NCBI GenBank assembly: GCA_963704585.1
Contig: OY969919.1
Location: 2,108,001 to 2,172,000 of the forward strand
Reading direction: 5' to 3'
From: Bog-756 sp963704585
GTDB taxonomy: Bacteria; Actinomycetota; Acidimicrobiia; Acidimicrobiales; RAAP-2
Length of the DNA: 64,000 nt
Part shown: positions 53,288-62,337 of the stretch, in pieces
Layout: each line of letters begins with the position of its first letter
How positions within the stretch are numbered: the first letter of the stretch is position 1
Notes under the pieces: generated by a model
Databases searched by the model: none
Seen by the model: the letters and a program-made list of their open reading frames with translations, nothing else
Told to the model about the DNA's origin: nothing
Program-made: the position numbers and the translations under genes

Positions 53288-53959
53288 ATGGGCACCTGCC
53301 GCGTCTGCGACGGGCCGTCGCGGGCCGGGTTCGCACTCTGCTTCTGCTGTGCGACGGCGGTCCGGCAGCTCGGCGCGCCGCTCGCGCCGGTCGTCGCGGT
53401 CACCAGCTACCGCGTCGGTGACACCTGGCACGGGCGGCTCCGCGGGTACAAGGACGCACCGGTGCGGGAGGTGCGGAGCGCCTGCCTGGCGGAGATCACG
53501 CGTGCGGTCGAGACGTGGTTCGCGAGCGGCGCGGCGCCTCTGCGATCGCGGTGCGGGGCATGGGAGCTCGTCGTGCCGGTGCCCTCCTCGCGCCGATCGG
53601 GCGGCGCGCCGGTCGGGCGCATCGTCGAGGCCGTGGACGCCTTCGCGGCGCGGCACCGCCGCGTGCTCACGCGCGGGAGCGGGCGTCTCGGCCACCTGCG
53701 CGCGGATCCTCGCGGATTCGCCGTCGCCCAGGATGTCCCCCCACGTTCGCTGCGGGGCCGGCGCGTGCTCGTCGTCGACGACACCTTCACGACCGGGTCC
53801 CACGCCCAGAGCGCGGTGGCGACCCTGCGGGAGGCAGGGGCGGCGGTCGCCGGCGTGCTGGTGGTCGGGCGGGCGCTCGGACCGTGCGCAGGCGGCAGGG
53901 ACGTCCGGAACCCGTCCCCTGATCAAGGCTCTGACCTGGGCGAACGGTCGCCGTCGTGA
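53288..53959 (+). CDS. ComF-like phosphoribosyltransferase-family protein
   Basis: 223 residues. An N-terminal zinc-finger-like segment (CRVCDGPSRAGFALCFCC) and a PRTase domain with VPVPSSRRSGGAPVG and the PRPP-binding loop RVLVVDDTFTTGSHAQSAV. ComF/GntX proteins were linked to DNA uptake, but the actinobacterial versions are functionally undefined. The typical ComF spacing of two CxxC pairs is retained in the first 20 residues. It ends 40 bases before the MarR gene. Confidence 0.85.
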   Translation: MGTCRVCDGPSRAGFALCFCCATAVRQLGAPLAPVVAVTSYRVGDTWHGRLRGYKDAPVREVRSACLAEITRAVETWFASGAAPLRSRCGAWELVVPVPSSRRSGGAPVGRIVEAVDAFAARHRRVLTRGSGRLGHLRADPRGFAVAQDVPPRSLRGRRVLVVDDTFTTGSHAQSAVATLREAGAAVAGVLVVGRALGPCAGGRDVRNPSPDQGSDLGERSPS

Positions 53960-53964
53960 GCCGG

Positions 53965-53985
53965 TATAGTTGCTTGGTACAAGCA
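53965..53985 (+). promoter_or_regulatory. Putative -10 box and MarR-type operator before the marR-MFS operon
   Basis: TATAGT (53965-53970) resembles a -10 box and is directly followed by TGCTTG-GTA-CAAGCA (53971-53985), a perfect 6-base inverted repeat, longer with mismatches (AGTTGCTTG ... CAAGCAGTT). A repressor here would block initiation, fitting autoregulation by the MarR protein encoded from 54000. Confidence 0.65.
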
Positions 53986-53999
53986 GTTAGGAGAGGTGC

Positions 54000-54554
54000 G
54001 TGAAGGGCATGGCAGCGACGGTGCCGGCGGTGGCCGGGGCGGACGACCCGCCCGTCGGCGCGAACGACGGAGCGGACGCGGACGCGTCGGCGAGCTGCCG
54101 GGTCTCGGCCGGTCTCGAGCGGTCGCTCACCCAGGTGGCGCGCGCCATCCTCCGGCTCGGCGTCCCCCAGAGCGAACGGGCGGACGGCGTGGCGATCGAC
54201 CGTGCCGGCTACTGGCTCCTCGTCCGGGTCTCGGAGCAGGCGCCGGTACGGCTCTCCGATCTCGCGGATGCGGTCCGGCTCGACCTCTCGACCGTGAGCC
54301 GTCAGACCCGCGCCCTCGTCGCCGCGGGGCTGCTCGTCAAGGTGGAGGATCCCCACGACGGGCGCGCCGTCCTCGTGAGTCTCTCGGACCGCGGCCGGTC
54401 GGTCCTCGACGAGGTGTCCGACGCGCGTCGCGAGCTGCTCGCCGAGGTCATCGCCGACTGGACCGACGAGGAGCGCAACGCGCTCGCGACCGGTCTGATC
54501 CGTCTCGGCTCGGGGCTCGACCGCGTGCACGCGGGCCAGGACGGTGCCAGATGA
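54000..54554 (+). CDS. MarR-family transcriptional regulator
   Basis: 184 residues from GTG 54000 with AGGAGAG upstream. After a ~35-residue acidic, probably disordered N-terminus, the winged helix reads YWLLVRVSEQAPVRLSDLAD, then AVRLDLSTVSRQTRALVAAGL, wing VEDPHDGRAVLVSLSDRGR. Likely represses its own operon at the palindrome 15 bases upstream and releases it on ligand binding. Its stop overlaps the ATG of the following exporter gene (ATGA), a standard regulator-pump arrangement. Confidence 0.93.
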   Translation: MKGMAATVPAVAGADDPPVGANDGADADASASCRVSAGLERSLTQVARAILRLGVPQSERADGVAIDRAGYWLLVRVSEQAPVRLSDLADAVRLDLSTVSRQTRALVAAGLLVKVEDPHDGRAVLVSLSDRGRSVLDEVSDARRELLAEVIADWTDEERNALATGLIRLGSGLDRVHAGQDGAR

Positions 54555-56290
54555 GCGCCGAGGCCACGCAGGCGCGCACCGAGCGGACGGGCGCGCCCGA
54601 CGCCGGGGAGAGAGAGGTCGTGCACGGGAGTGGCACGGGACCGGGATTGGCGCTCAGCCACCGGCAGATCCTGATCATCTTCAGCGGCCTGATGCTCGGC
54701 ATGTTCCTCGCCGCGCTGGACCAGACGATCGTCGGCACCGCACTGCCCACGATCGTCAACGACCTGCACGGTCTCAACCACATCAGCTGGGTGGTCACCG
54801 CCTACCTGTTGACCTCGACGATCACGACACCCCTCTACGGCAAGCTCTCGGACCAGTTCGGCCGCAAGGGCATCTTCCAGTTCGCGATCGTCGTCTTCCT
54901 CATCGGCTCGGCGCTCTCCGGGCTGAGCCAGAACATGACCCAGCTCATCGCCTTCCGGGGCGTGCAGGGGATCGGCGCGGGCGGCCTCATGGCGATGGCC
55001 ATGACGATCATCGCCGACGTGGTCTCGCCCCGTGACCGGGGACGGTACATGGGGTACTTCGGCGCGACCTTTGCGCTCTCGTCCGTGGCGGGCCCGCTGC
55101 TCGGCGGCTTCTTCACCGACGACCTGAGCTGGCGGTGGATCTTCTACATCAACATCCCGGTCGGGATCGTGGCGCTCGTCGTGACCTCCGCGGTTCTGAA
55201 GCTCCCGTTCCGCCGGCAGTCGCACCGCATCGACTTCCTCGGCGCGGGGCTCATGATGTTCGGAGTCACCGCGGTGCTCCTCGTGACGGTGTGGGGCGGC
55301 ACCCAGTACGCGTGGGGGTCGCCGATCATCGTCGGCCTCGCGCTCGGTGCGATCGCGTTCCTCACGCTCTTCGTGCTCTGGGAACACCGCGCGGCCGAGC
55401 CGATCCTGCCGCCGAACCTCTTCCGCATCGGGATCTTCCGTACGGCATCGTCGATCACCTTCCTGCTCTCGATGATCATGTTCGGGGCGATCATCTATCT
55501 GCCCCTCTATCTCCAGCTGGTCGACGGCGTCTCCGCGATGGTGTCGGGGCTGTTGATGATCCCGCTCATGCTGGGCTTCCTCACCTCCTCGATCATCTCG
55601 GGACAGATCGTGAGCCGCACCGGGTGGTACAAGCCCTTCCCGATCGCCGGCTCGGCGTTCGCCGTGCTCGGGATGTTCCTCCTCAGCCATCTCGGGCTGC
55701 ACACCTCGCATCTCACGATGAGCTGCTACGTGCTCGTGCTCGGTCTGGGCTTCGGCATGACCATGAACATCATGGTGCTGGCCACGCAGAACGCAGTGCC
55801 GCCGACCCAGATCGGCACCGCGACGGCCGGGGTGACCTTCTTCCGATCGCTCGGCGGGGCGTTCGGGACCTCGTTGTTCGGAGCGGTCTTCATCGCGGGC
55901 CTCAATCGGTGGATCCCCCTGCTCGTCCCAGGTGCGGCCGGCCACATCCACGTGAACGGCAACTTCTCGATGAGCCCCACCCAGCTGCACACGTTCCCGC
56001 CCGCGGTCCGACACGGGATCCTCGAGTCGTTCGTCCGCTCGCTGCATACCGTCTTCCTCGTCGGCGTGCCGGTCGCGATGGTGATGTTCGGGCTCACCCT
56101 CCTGATCAAGCAGGTCAAGCTCCGCACCGCCTCGGGCCTGCAGCGGGTGAGCGAGGACCTCGCGATGTCGGATGCAGCGGCCGGTCCGGCCGATGCCGAG
56201 CTCGACGAGGGTGTGCTCGACGAGGGTGTAGTCGAAGATGGTGTGGTCGGCGCGGAGCACGTCTTCGGCAGCGGGGTCGCGGCGGGCTGA
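54551..56290 (+). CDS. MFS multidrug exporter, DHA2 (EmrB/QacA) family, 14 helices
   Basis: 579 residues. Helix 1 motif AALDQTIVGTALPTI, motif A YGKLSDQFGRKGIF, motif C-like ALSSVAGPLLGGFFTDDLSWRW and 14 predicted helices put it in DHA2. Proton-driven export of hydrophobic compounds is expected, induced via the co-transcribed MarR regulator. The C-terminal 45 residues form an acidic tail with a short repeated DEGV motif. ATG 54551 overlaps the marR stop. Confidence 0.93.
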   Translation: MSAEATQARTERTGAPDAGEREVVHGSGTGPGLALSHRQILIIFSGLMLGMFLAALDQTIVGTALPTIVNDLHGLNHISWVVTAYLLTSTITTPLYGKLSDQFGRKGIFQFAIVVFLIGSALSGLSQNMTQLIAFRGVQGIGAGGLMAMAMTIIADVVSPRDRGRYMGYFGATFALSSVAGPLLGGFFTDDLSWRWIFYINIPVGIVALVVTSAVLKLPFRRQSHRIDFLGAGLMMFGVTAVLLVTVWGGTQYAWGSPIIVGLALGAIAFLTLFVLWEHRAAEPILPPNLFRIGIFRTASSITFLLSMIMFGAIIYLPLYLQLVDGVSAMVSGLLMIPLMLGFLTSSIISGQIVSRTGWYKPFPIAGSAFAVLGMFLLSHLGLHTSHLTMSCYVLVLGLGFGMTMNIMVLATQNAVPPTQIGTATAGVTFFRSLGGAFGTSLFGAVFIAGLNRWIPLLVPGAAGHIHVNGNFSMSPTQLHTFPPAVRHGILESFVRSLHTVFLVGVPVAMVMFGLTLLIKQVKLRTASGLQRVSEDLAMSDAAAGPADAELDEGVLDEGVVEDGVVGAEHVFGSGVAAG

Positions 56291-56342
56291 ACCCGCGGCG
56301 CCGGCCGGGGCGCCTCGACGCCCGCTCGGCTAGACCGTTGCC

Positions 56343-57281
56343 ATGCAACTGCGCATCTTCACCGAGCCACAGCAGGGTGCCTCCTACGACGACCTGCTGG
56401 CGGTCGCGGTCGCCGCGGAGGCCGGCGGCTTCGACGCCTTCTTCCGCTCCGACCACTTCCTCGCGATGGGGGATGACGACGGGCTGCCGGGTCCGACCGA
56501 CTCGTGGGTCACGCTGGGTGGCATCGCGCGGGAGACGAGCCGGATCCGGCTCGGGACGCTCGTGACGTCGGCGACGTTCCGACTGCCGGGGCTGCTCGCC
56601 ATCACGGTGGCCGAAGTCGACGCGATGAGCAACGGTCGCGTCGAGCTCGGGATCGGCGCCGGCTGGTACGACGACGAGCACACTGCCTACGGCATCCCGT
56701 TCCCGCCCCTCGGGGAGCGGTTCGAACGCCTCGAGGAGCAGCTCGCGATCGTGACCGGGCTCTGGTCGACGCCGGTCGGCGAGCGGTTCGAGTACTCCGG
56801 CCGGCACTACGAGCTCAAGAACTCGCCCGCACTGCCCAAGCCCGTCCAGCGCCCGGGGCCGCCGATCGTCATCGGCGGCGGCGGCGCGAAGCGCACCCCG
56901 CGGCTCGCTGCGCACTTCGGATCGGAGTTCAATATGCCGTTCTGCCGGCCGGAGGACACCGGTGCGCAGTTCGACCGTGTGCGGCGGGCGTGCGAGGAGG
57001 CCGGACGGAAACCGGACACGCTGCGCTTCTCGGCGGCGCAGGTCGTCTGCTGCGGCTCCGACGGGGCGCAGATCGAACGGCGGGCCGCCGTCATCGGCCG
57101 GGACGCCGGTGAGCTCCGTATGAACGGTCTCTGCGGCACACCGGACGAGATCGTGGCGAAGCTGCAGACCTTCGCCGATCTCGGCACGTCACGCGTCTAC
57201 CTGCAGCTGCTCGATCTTGGAGACCTCGATCACCTCTCGCTGCTCGCCGACGAAGTGCTGCCGCGCTGCGCGTCGCTCTGA
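56343..57281 (+). CDS. LLM-class F420-dependent oxidoreductase
   Basis: 312 residues. Luciferase-like (beta/alpha)8 barrel: opening MQLRIFTEPQQGASYDDLLA, AGGFDAFFRSDHF, IRLGTLVTSATFRLPGLLAI, GRVELGIGAGWYDDEHTAYG, and PPIVIGGGGAKRTPRLAA. This set matches actinobacterial TIGR03560-type F420 enzymes, where the cofactor is coenzyme F420 rather than FMN; substrate unknown. It is convergent with the next gene, the two overlapping by 52 bases at their 3' ends. Confidence 0.9.
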   Translation: MQLRIFTEPQQGASYDDLLAVAVAAEAGGFDAFFRSDHFLAMGDDDGLPGPTDSWVTLGGIARETSRIRLGTLVTSATFRLPGLLAITVAEVDAMSNGRVELGIGAGWYDDEHTAYGIPFPPLGERFERLEEQLAIVTGLWSTPVGERFEYSGRHYELKNSPALPKPVQRPGPPIVIGGGGAKRTPRLAAHFGSEFNMPFCRPEDTGAQFDRVRRACEEAGRKPDTLRFSAAQVVCCGSDGAQIERRAAVIGRDAGELRMNGLCGTPDEIVAKLQTFADLGTSRVYLQLLDLGDLDHLSLLADEVLPRCASL

Positions 57282-58291
57282 CCGGGCGAAGGGGCGCACG
57301 ATGTCCCGGTCCAGGCCTGGGCGACGAGCGCCAGTGATCGTGCCCGCACGTCGTAGGAGTGGGCGCGCGTGGACAGCATGAGCTCGTCGGCGCCGGTGCG
57401 TTCGGCGAGCGCGGTGAGCCCGCGGCGGACGGTCGCGGGATCGCCGATCAGGTGGGTCGCGGTGACCGCGTCGACGAGCGACCGCTCCTGGTCCGTGTAG
57501 GGGTAGGACGCGGCCTCCTCCGGACTCGCGATCGGTCCGAGCCTGCCGGTCCGCAGCTGGAGCAGCGCGAGCGCGGAAGGTCCGGCGAGGTAGGCGGCGT
57601 CGCCGTCGGTGTCCGCGCAGAGGACCGACACCGCCACCATCGTGTGCGGACGGTCGAGGAACGGCGACGGTCGGAACGAGCGCCGGTAGCGGTCGAGCGC
57701 GGCGTCGAGCTGGTCAGGGCTGAAGTGGTACGCGAAGGAGAACGGAAGGCCGATGACGCCGGCGAGCTCGGCGCTGTACGTCGACGAGCCGAGCAGCCAC
57801 ACTTCGGGCAGGTAGCCGGCGCCGGGCACGGGTTGCGGGCCGGAGGGCGAGGCGTCGGTGCCTGCGAGGTACGAGAGCACCTCGACCACGTCGTGCGGGA
57901 ACCGCTCGGCCCCGAGGTCCGCGCTGCGGCGGAGCGCCCGGGCCGTAGCGGGGTCGGTGCCGGGCGCGCGCCCGAGCCCGAGGTCGATGCGTCCGCCGTG
58001 GAGCGCCTCGAGCGTCGCGAACTGCTCCGCCACGACCAGGGGCGCATGGTTGGGCAGCATGACCCCGCCCGCGCCGATCCGCAGCCGGGTCGTTGCGTCG
58101 GCCAGGTGGGCGACGAGGACCGCCGGCGCCGAGCTTGCGACCGCGGGCATCGCATGGTGCTCCGCCACCCACAGCCGGTGGTAGCCGAGCTCCTCTGCCG
58201 TCCCGGCGAGGCGGGTCGTGTCGGCGAGGGCGTCCGCCGGCGTCGACCCCTTGGCCACGGTCGCGAGGTCGAGGACCGAGAGGGGGATCAT
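57230..58291 (-). CDS. LLM-class flavin-dependent oxidoreductase (MsnO8-like)
   Basis: 353 residues from ATG 58291. Typical opening PLSVLDLATVAKGSTPADAL, then YHRLWVAEHHAMPAVASSAP (WxAEHH motif), LRIGAGGVMLPNHAPLVVAEQFATLEAL, GRIDLGLGRAPGTDP, and a late HLIGDPATVRRGL. This is the MsnO8 subgroup of bacterial-luciferase-like monooxygenases, FMNH2-using; substrate unknown. The 3' end overlaps the convergent F420 gene in antisense. Confidence 0.9.
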   Translation of the reverse strand: MIPLSVLDLATVAKGSTPADALADTTRLAGTAEELGYHRLWVAEHHAMPAVASSAPAVLVAHLADATTRLRIGAGGVMLPNHAPLVVAEQFATLEALHGGRIDLGLGRAPGTDPATARALRRSADLGAERFPHDVVEVLSYLAGTDASPSGPQPVPGAGYLPEVWLLGSSTYSAELAGVIGLPFSFAYHFSPDQLDAALDRYRRSFRPSPFLDRPHTMVAVSVLCADTDGDAAYLAGPSALALLQLRTGRLGPIASPEEAASYPYTDQERSLVDAVTATHLIGDPATVRRGLTALAERTGADELMLSTRAHSYDVRARSLALVAQAWTGTSCAPSPGQSDAQRGSTSSASSER

Positions 58292-58334
58292 GCGCGAGCC
58301 AACGCCGGAAGGCGGGCGCCGCTTCCCGCTCCGA

Positions 58335-58802
58335 TCAGCCGGCCGGGGCGGTGAGCTCCTCGAGCCGCTCGAGCGTCTTCTCCATCGAGGTGCGGGTCTT
58401 CTCGGGCAGGCCACCGAGCTTGAGCAGCGGACGCTGGTGGTCCTCGGAGATGTCCCAGCTCTCGCGCACGCGGGTCCCGCCGTCGACCGGCTCGAGCTCG
58501 TAGCGCCAGATGCGACCGGCGACGATCTTGCCGAAGAAGCCGGTGGGCTTGGTCTGCCACGCGATCCGACGGTTCGGCTCGAATTCGATGACGGTGCTGG
58601 TCATCGAGTAGCCGACGCCCATGTGCATCGACATACCGAAGGTGGACCCCGCACCGAGCCGCTCGGGACATCCGGCCTTCACCTGGCGCACCGTGCCCGA
58701 TCCGTCGAAGTCGCGGTGCCGTGACGCATCGGTGATCAGATCGAAGATGGTCTCGGGAGGAGCGGGGATGACCCGCTCGACCGAGACGACGTTGCCCTCC
58801 AT
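58335..58802 (-). CDS. SRPBCC (START/Bet v1-like) family protein
   Basis: 155 residues. Opens VVSVERVIPAPPETIFDLIT, the standard first strand and helix of polyketide-cyclase/SRPBCC proteins, continues with strands around MTSTVIEFEPNRRIAWQTKP and WRYELEPVDGGTRVRESWDI, and ends in the long C-terminal helix. Binds a hydrophobic ligand in the helix-grip cavity; role unknown. On the same strand as, and 43 bases upstream of, the MsnO8-like gene, so possibly one transcript. Confidence 0.88.
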   Translation of the reverse strand: MEGNVVSVERVIPAPPETIFDLITDASRHRDFDGSGTVRQVKAGCPERLGAGSTFGMSMHMGVGYSMTSTVIEFEPNRRIAWQTKPTGFFGKIVAGRIWRYELEPVDGGTRVRESWDISEDHQRPLLKLGGLPEKTRTSMEKTLERLEELTAPAG

Positions 58803-58931
58803 GCGTTCCTCCGCTTCCGCTCGCCTGCTGCCGCGGGTCAGTGTACGAGTTCGACGGACCGCGGTCCCGGTCCGGCAGAACGTGCCTGCAGTCCGGGATC
58901 GGCCGTCGGGGGCCGGTGTTCGGTGCGGGGG

Positions 58932-59699
58932 TCAGAGGCCGGGGCTCGACTGCATGAGGCCGCCGTCGGCGAAGACGGTGGTCGCGCTCAGGTAGCTGGC
59001 TCCCGGTCCGGCGAGGAACGCCACCACGTTCGCGATCTCCTCGGGCTGTGCGAGCCGTCCGAGGGGGATCGCGTCGTCGAGCTTCCGGAGCTGGGCGGGG
59101 TCGGCGACGGTCGCCTTGTTGATCGGGGTGTCGACCGCGCCGGGACCGACGCCGACCACGAGGATCCCGTGGGGTGCGAGCTCGACCCCGGCCGTGCGGG
59201 TCAGCATCCGCATCCCGCCTTTCGAGAGGCAGTACGCGGTGTTCCCCGGCATCGGCCAGTCCTCGTGGACCGAGGTCATGTTGATGATCCGACCGCCGTC
59301 TCCTTGGGCGATCATCTGCTTCGCCGCGAGCTGCGTGCCGAAGAACGCGCTCTTGAGGTTGATGTCGAGGACCTTCTCGTACTGCTCCTCGGTCGTGTCG
59401 AGGACGGACGTGCGGGTCTCGATGCCCGCGTTGTTCACCATGACGTCGAGCCTCCCGAAGGTCGTCACGGCGCCCGAGACGAGCCGCCCGAGGTCCTCGA
59501 GCCTGCTCACGTCGGCCCTGACCGAGACGACCTTGTCGCCCAGTTCGCGCACCTGCGCCTCGAGGTCGGTCGTCGCCTGCTCGTCGGTGACGTAGTCGAT
59601 CACGACATTGGCGCCCTCCTTCGCCAGCGCGAGCACGACCGCCTTGCCGATGCCGCTGTTGCCGCCGGTCACGATGGCGACCTTGCCCTGGAGGGTCAT
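58932..59699 (-). CDS. Short-chain dehydrogenase, glucose-1-dehydrogenase-like
   Basis: 255 residues; GAGGAG upstream of ATG 59699. TGGNSGIG cofactor motif, NNAGIE, catalytic Ser in IINMTSVHEDW, YCLSKGG with Tyr and Lys, and GPGAVDTPIN, FLAGPGASYL. Asp at the end of beta2 (VIDYVTDEQ) suggests NAD(H) preference. Family members oxidise sugars or diverse alcohols; exact substrate unknown. The 129-base gap before the SRPBCC gene shows nothing distinctive. Confidence 0.92.
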   Translation of the reverse strand: MTLQGKVAIVTGGNSGIGKAVVLALAKEGANVVIDYVTDEQATTDLEAQVRELGDKVVSVRADVSRLEDLGRLVSGAVTTFGRLDVMVNNAGIETRTSVLDTTEEQYEKVLDINLKSAFFGTQLAAKQMIAQGDGGRIINMTSVHEDWPMPGNTAYCLSKGGMRMLTRTAGVELAPHGILVVGVGPGAVDTPINKATVADPAQLRKLDDAIPLGRLAQPEEIANVVAFLAGPGASYLSATTVFADGGLMQSSPGL

Positions 59700-59845
59700 C
59701 TCGCTCCTCTGGGCGGAGGGTGCCTGCGCGGGGCGGCACCGTCGCCGCCCGCGGACCGGCCGCCGTTCGCAGCCTAGGTCGGGCGTCGGTGGTTCGACCC
59801 TGCCCGGTGGGAGGAGGGCACCGTCCAGATGGCATCATCGGCACC

Positions 59846-60469
59846 GTGTCACGACCGTCCCCCGCGCAGGCGGCCGCCGAGCTCTCGGCCCTCGATCCCG
59901 TGCTCGCCGAGCTCGTCCGTCGCCACGGTCTCCCGCCGGCACGGGGGCGGGTACCGGCGACGGACCGCTTCGCGGCGATCGCGCGCGCCGTCGTCTACCA
60001 ACAGCTCGCGGGGAACGCGGCCGCGGCCATCCACGGACGGTTCGTCGACGCGCTCGAGGGTCAGGTGACGCCGGACCGCGTGCTCGCGATCGATCCGGAC
60101 GTCCTGCGCTCGTGCGGGCTGAGCGGTTCGAAGGCGACCACGATCCGCGACCTCGCCACAAAAGTCGCGTCCGGTGAGGTCGCGCTCGACCGGATCGGCC
60201 GCCTCACCGACGAGGAGGTGGTCGACCACCTCACCCGGGTGCGTGGGATCGGTCCCTGGACGGCTCAGATGTTCCTGCTCGCGACCTTGGGCCGACTCGA
60301 CGTCTGGCCGATCGGCGACTACGGGGTGCGCGCCGGGTTCGCCCGGGCCTGGGGCCTGCCGGAGCTGCCCGGCCCGAAGGAGCTCGTCCCGCTCGGCGAG
60401 CCCTTCCGGCCGTACCGGAGCGTGGTGGCCTGGTACTGCTGGCGGGTGATGGACGACCGTTTCGACTGA
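59846..60469 (+). CDS. DNA-3-methyladenine glycosylase II-like (AlkA/HhH-GPD)
   Basis: 207 residues from GTG 59846. HhH-GPD fold: FAAIARAVVYQQLAGNAAAA, the helix-hairpin-helix VRGIGPWTAQMFLLATLG, and the catalytic Asp158 in WPIGDYGVRAG. Removes alkylated bases from DNA. It lacks the extra N-terminal domain of E. coli AlkA, as usual for the compact actinobacterial form. A second glycosylase domain is encoded in the Ada-AlkA fusion about 2 kb downstream, so this region concentrates alkylation repair. Confidence 0.9.
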   Translation: MSRPSPAQAAAELSALDPVLAELVRRHGLPPARGRVPATDRFAAIARAVVYQQLAGNAAAAIHGRFVDALEGQVTPDRVLAIDPDVLRSCGLSGSKATTIRDLATKVASGEVALDRIGRLTDEEVVDHLTRVRGIGPWTAQMFLLATLGRLDVWPIGDYGVRAGFARAWGLPELPGPKELVPLGEPFRPYRSVVAWYCWRVMDDRFD

Positions 60470-60480
60470 GCGATCCGCCG

Positions 60481-60540
60481 GCAGGTCGACGGGCCGACCT
60501 GCGGCAGGGTCCCGCCCGGGGCCCGGGGCCCGGGCCCCGG
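60481..60540. terminator. Strong GC hairpins between convergent alkA-like and GH18-like genes
   Basis: GCAGGTCG (60481-60488) pairs with CGACCTGC (60495-60502) around a 6-base loop; further on CCGGGGCCCGGGCCCCGG (60523-60540) is a perfect 18-base palindrome. Placed between two converging stops, these likely form a bidirectional terminator, though without T-runs. Confidence 0.6.
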
Positions 60541-60546
60541 AAGCCG

Positions 60547-61530
60547 TCAGCCGTGGAAGCCGGCGAGGATCGAGGTGAACGCGAAGGGCGCCTGGGCGAT
60601 CCCGCTGCAGGCTCCGCCCGACGGCGTCGTCCCGGCACACGGTCGGTCGCGATCGACGGCCCAGAAGGTGAGGCGAGCGAGGTGCTCGGTCTGCGCGAAC
60701 GTGAGCATCGTCCGGAGGTCGGCGGTCGAGACCGTCTCGTCGGTCTCGTCGGTCCGGCCGTTCATCGTCGAGATACCGCTGTGCGCGAATGCGACCGTGG
60801 CGGACTCGTGATAGGCGGCGGCGACGTCGGCTTCGAGCCCCCGTGTCGCGGCGACCGACACCGCCCCCATGTCGGCGACGGGTGCGCCGAAGTCGAACGG
60901 CATGATCGTCCAGGACGACGGCTGGAAGTCGATGGCCGCCGCATCGTCGATGAGGCTCCGACCGGTCGCGTCCGGTCCGGTCTCGGTGGTGGGGAACGTG
61001 ACGGAGATCTCGATCCCGGGATTCGCCGACTGGACGGTGGCGAGCGCGGTGACGATGCGCGTGCGGACCGCGGCGCTCGAGAACTCGGTGTGCTCGATGT
61101 CCACGTCGATCGCGTGGAGCGAGTAGGCGTCGATCACCTGCTGGTAGGCCGCGGCCAGCGCCGCGCTCGTGCGGCACGAGCTCCCGAGCTTGGTCCCGCT
61201 CCACCCTCCGAAGGAGACCGAAACGTCGCCGCCCGCCGCACGGATCGCCGCGATCGTCGACTGGTCGACGCCTCCGGTCAGAGGACGCGTGCCGTCCCAC
61301 GTCGGTGTGCAGGATCCTTTCGAGAGCACGAAGGCCATCGTGAAGTCCGTGATCCCCGTCGCCGCCATCACCTTGGTGGGCGAGGGCGGACTGCCCCAGC
61401 CGAGGTACTCGTAGGGTGCGGCGAGCCCGACCGGCTGGGCGGCCGCGCGCGACGTTCCCGACAGCGCGACCAGGCCGAGGCCGAGGAGGCCGACGGCCAC
61501 GACGGCGATCGCGGCGCGGCGGAGGATCAC
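60547..61530 (-). CDS. Secreted GH18-like (chitinase-type) protein
   Basis: 327 residues from GTG 61530. Signal peptide ~1-30 (AVVAVGLLGLGLVALSGTSRA). GH18 barrel strands: FTMAFVLSKGSCTP, GGDVSVSFGGWSG (SxGG motif), and SLHAIDVDIEHTE, corresponding to DxxDxDxE with the first Asp replaced by His but the catalytic DxE retained; later a FWAVDRD strand. Possible chitinase or peptidoglycan-directed endo-glucosaminidase outside the cell. The GTG overlaps the stop of the upstream gene (GTGA), indicating translational coupling with the NERD-like gene. Confidence 0.8.
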   Translation of the reverse strand: MILRRAAIAVVAVGLLGLGLVALSGTSRAAAQPVGLAAPYEYLGWGSPPSPTKVMAATGITDFTMAFVLSKGSCTPTWDGTRPLTGGVDQSTIAAIRAAGGDVSVSFGGWSGTKLGSSCRTSAALAAAYQQVIDAYSLHAIDVDIEHTEFSSAAVRTRIVTALATVQSANPGIEISVTFPTTETGPDATGRSLIDDAAAIDFQPSSWTIMPFDFGAPVADMGAVSVAATRGLEADVAAAYHESATVAFAHSGISTMNGRTDETDETVSTADLRTMLTFAQTEHLARLTFWAVDRDRPCAGTTPSGGACSGIAQAPFAFTSILAGFHG

Positions 61531-62234
61531 CCGACGGGCGCGCCGACCGCGTAGCCGGGCAGGCGCTCCCCGATCATGGAGGAGACCTCCTTCACCGTCG
61601 GCGAGTCCATCACGACCGGATGTCGCAGCCGGCCGGGGAGGAGCTTCGGCCAGGCGACCCAGACCCCGTCGACCTCGATGGGCGACGCGAAGCCCCAGTC
61701 CGCCCTGGTGAGGCACAGGACGGCTTGGACCGGCACCTCCGAGGCCCAGGGAATCGCGGCGAGCGCGGTGCGGACCGCCTCGACCTTCCGGCTCACCGCG
61801 TCGAGGAGGGGGGTGCAGTCGCGGCGGCCGACGTGGAGCTGGAGCCGACCGAGGTCGGACATCGGTCCCGGTCGCTTGGTGTGGACGAGTCCTCGGCGGT
61901 GACGCGCGTCGATCACGAACACGCCGGCGGGGGAGACCGCGATCAGGGTGCCGCGGGCGCGGCCGCCGGGGAGCCGGCGGTCCCGGAGCACCACCGAGCC
62001 GGTTCCGGCGAGCAGCTCGAGGCGGACCGCCGCCCGGCGGTCACGCTCGGAGCGACGGACCCACGAGTGCCCTGCATCCCGTTGGACGACGGGCGGGAAG
62101 AGATCTGGCTGGAGCACCGGCACGTGATCCCGGGCACCGACCGCGGGCGCACCGACCGCCGCGTCCGCCGCAGCCGTCGACTGCGTGCCGCCGCCCACGC
62201 CACCTGCCTCGGGCCGCTCCGACATTCCGGCCAT
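61527..62234 (-). CDS. NERD (nuclease-related domain)-like protein
   Basis: 235 residues from ATG 62234. After an Ala/Gly-rich N-terminus, the core holds GTGSVVLRDRRLPGGRARGTLI, then VSPAGVFVIDARHRRGLVH, the segment where NERD and related nucleases carry their VID(A/S)K metal/catalytic strand, here VIDARH with Arg for Lys, followed by a CLTRADWGF strand and WVAWPKLLPGRL. Possibly DNA processing; catalytic ability is uncertain given the changed residue. Its TGA overlaps the start of the GH18-like gene. Confidence 0.7.
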   Translation of the reverse strand: MAGMSERPEAGGVGGGTQSTAAADAAVGAPAVGARDHVPVLQPDLFPPVVQRDAGHSWVRRSERDRRAAVRLELLAGTGSVVLRDRRLPGGRARGTLIAVSPAGVFVIDARHRRGLVHTKRPGPMSDLGRLQLHVGRRDCTPLLDAVSRKVEAVRTALAAIPWASEVPVQAVLCLTRADWGFASPIEVDGVWVAWPKLLPGRLRHPVVMDSPTVKEVSSMIGERLPGYAVGAPVG

Positions 62235-62337
62235 CGTAGGAGCCCCCTCCGGCCGAGTGGCGGTCCCGGCGGACGGGACCGTCGATGGAGCGCCGGTGGA
62301 CCGCGATGTCGCAATCCCGCCAGAAGAGGTCCCGCCG

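Noticed and set aside
54302..56260. 652-codon minus-strand open frame opposite the MFS exporter
   Set aside because: Its composition (Glu/Arg/His-rich, no hydrophobic core) is that of an antisense shadow of a GC-rich gene; the exporter on the plus strand is unambiguous. The same applies to long antisense frames at 335-1543, 2837-4261, 46691-48409, 59849-61300 and 62041-63798.
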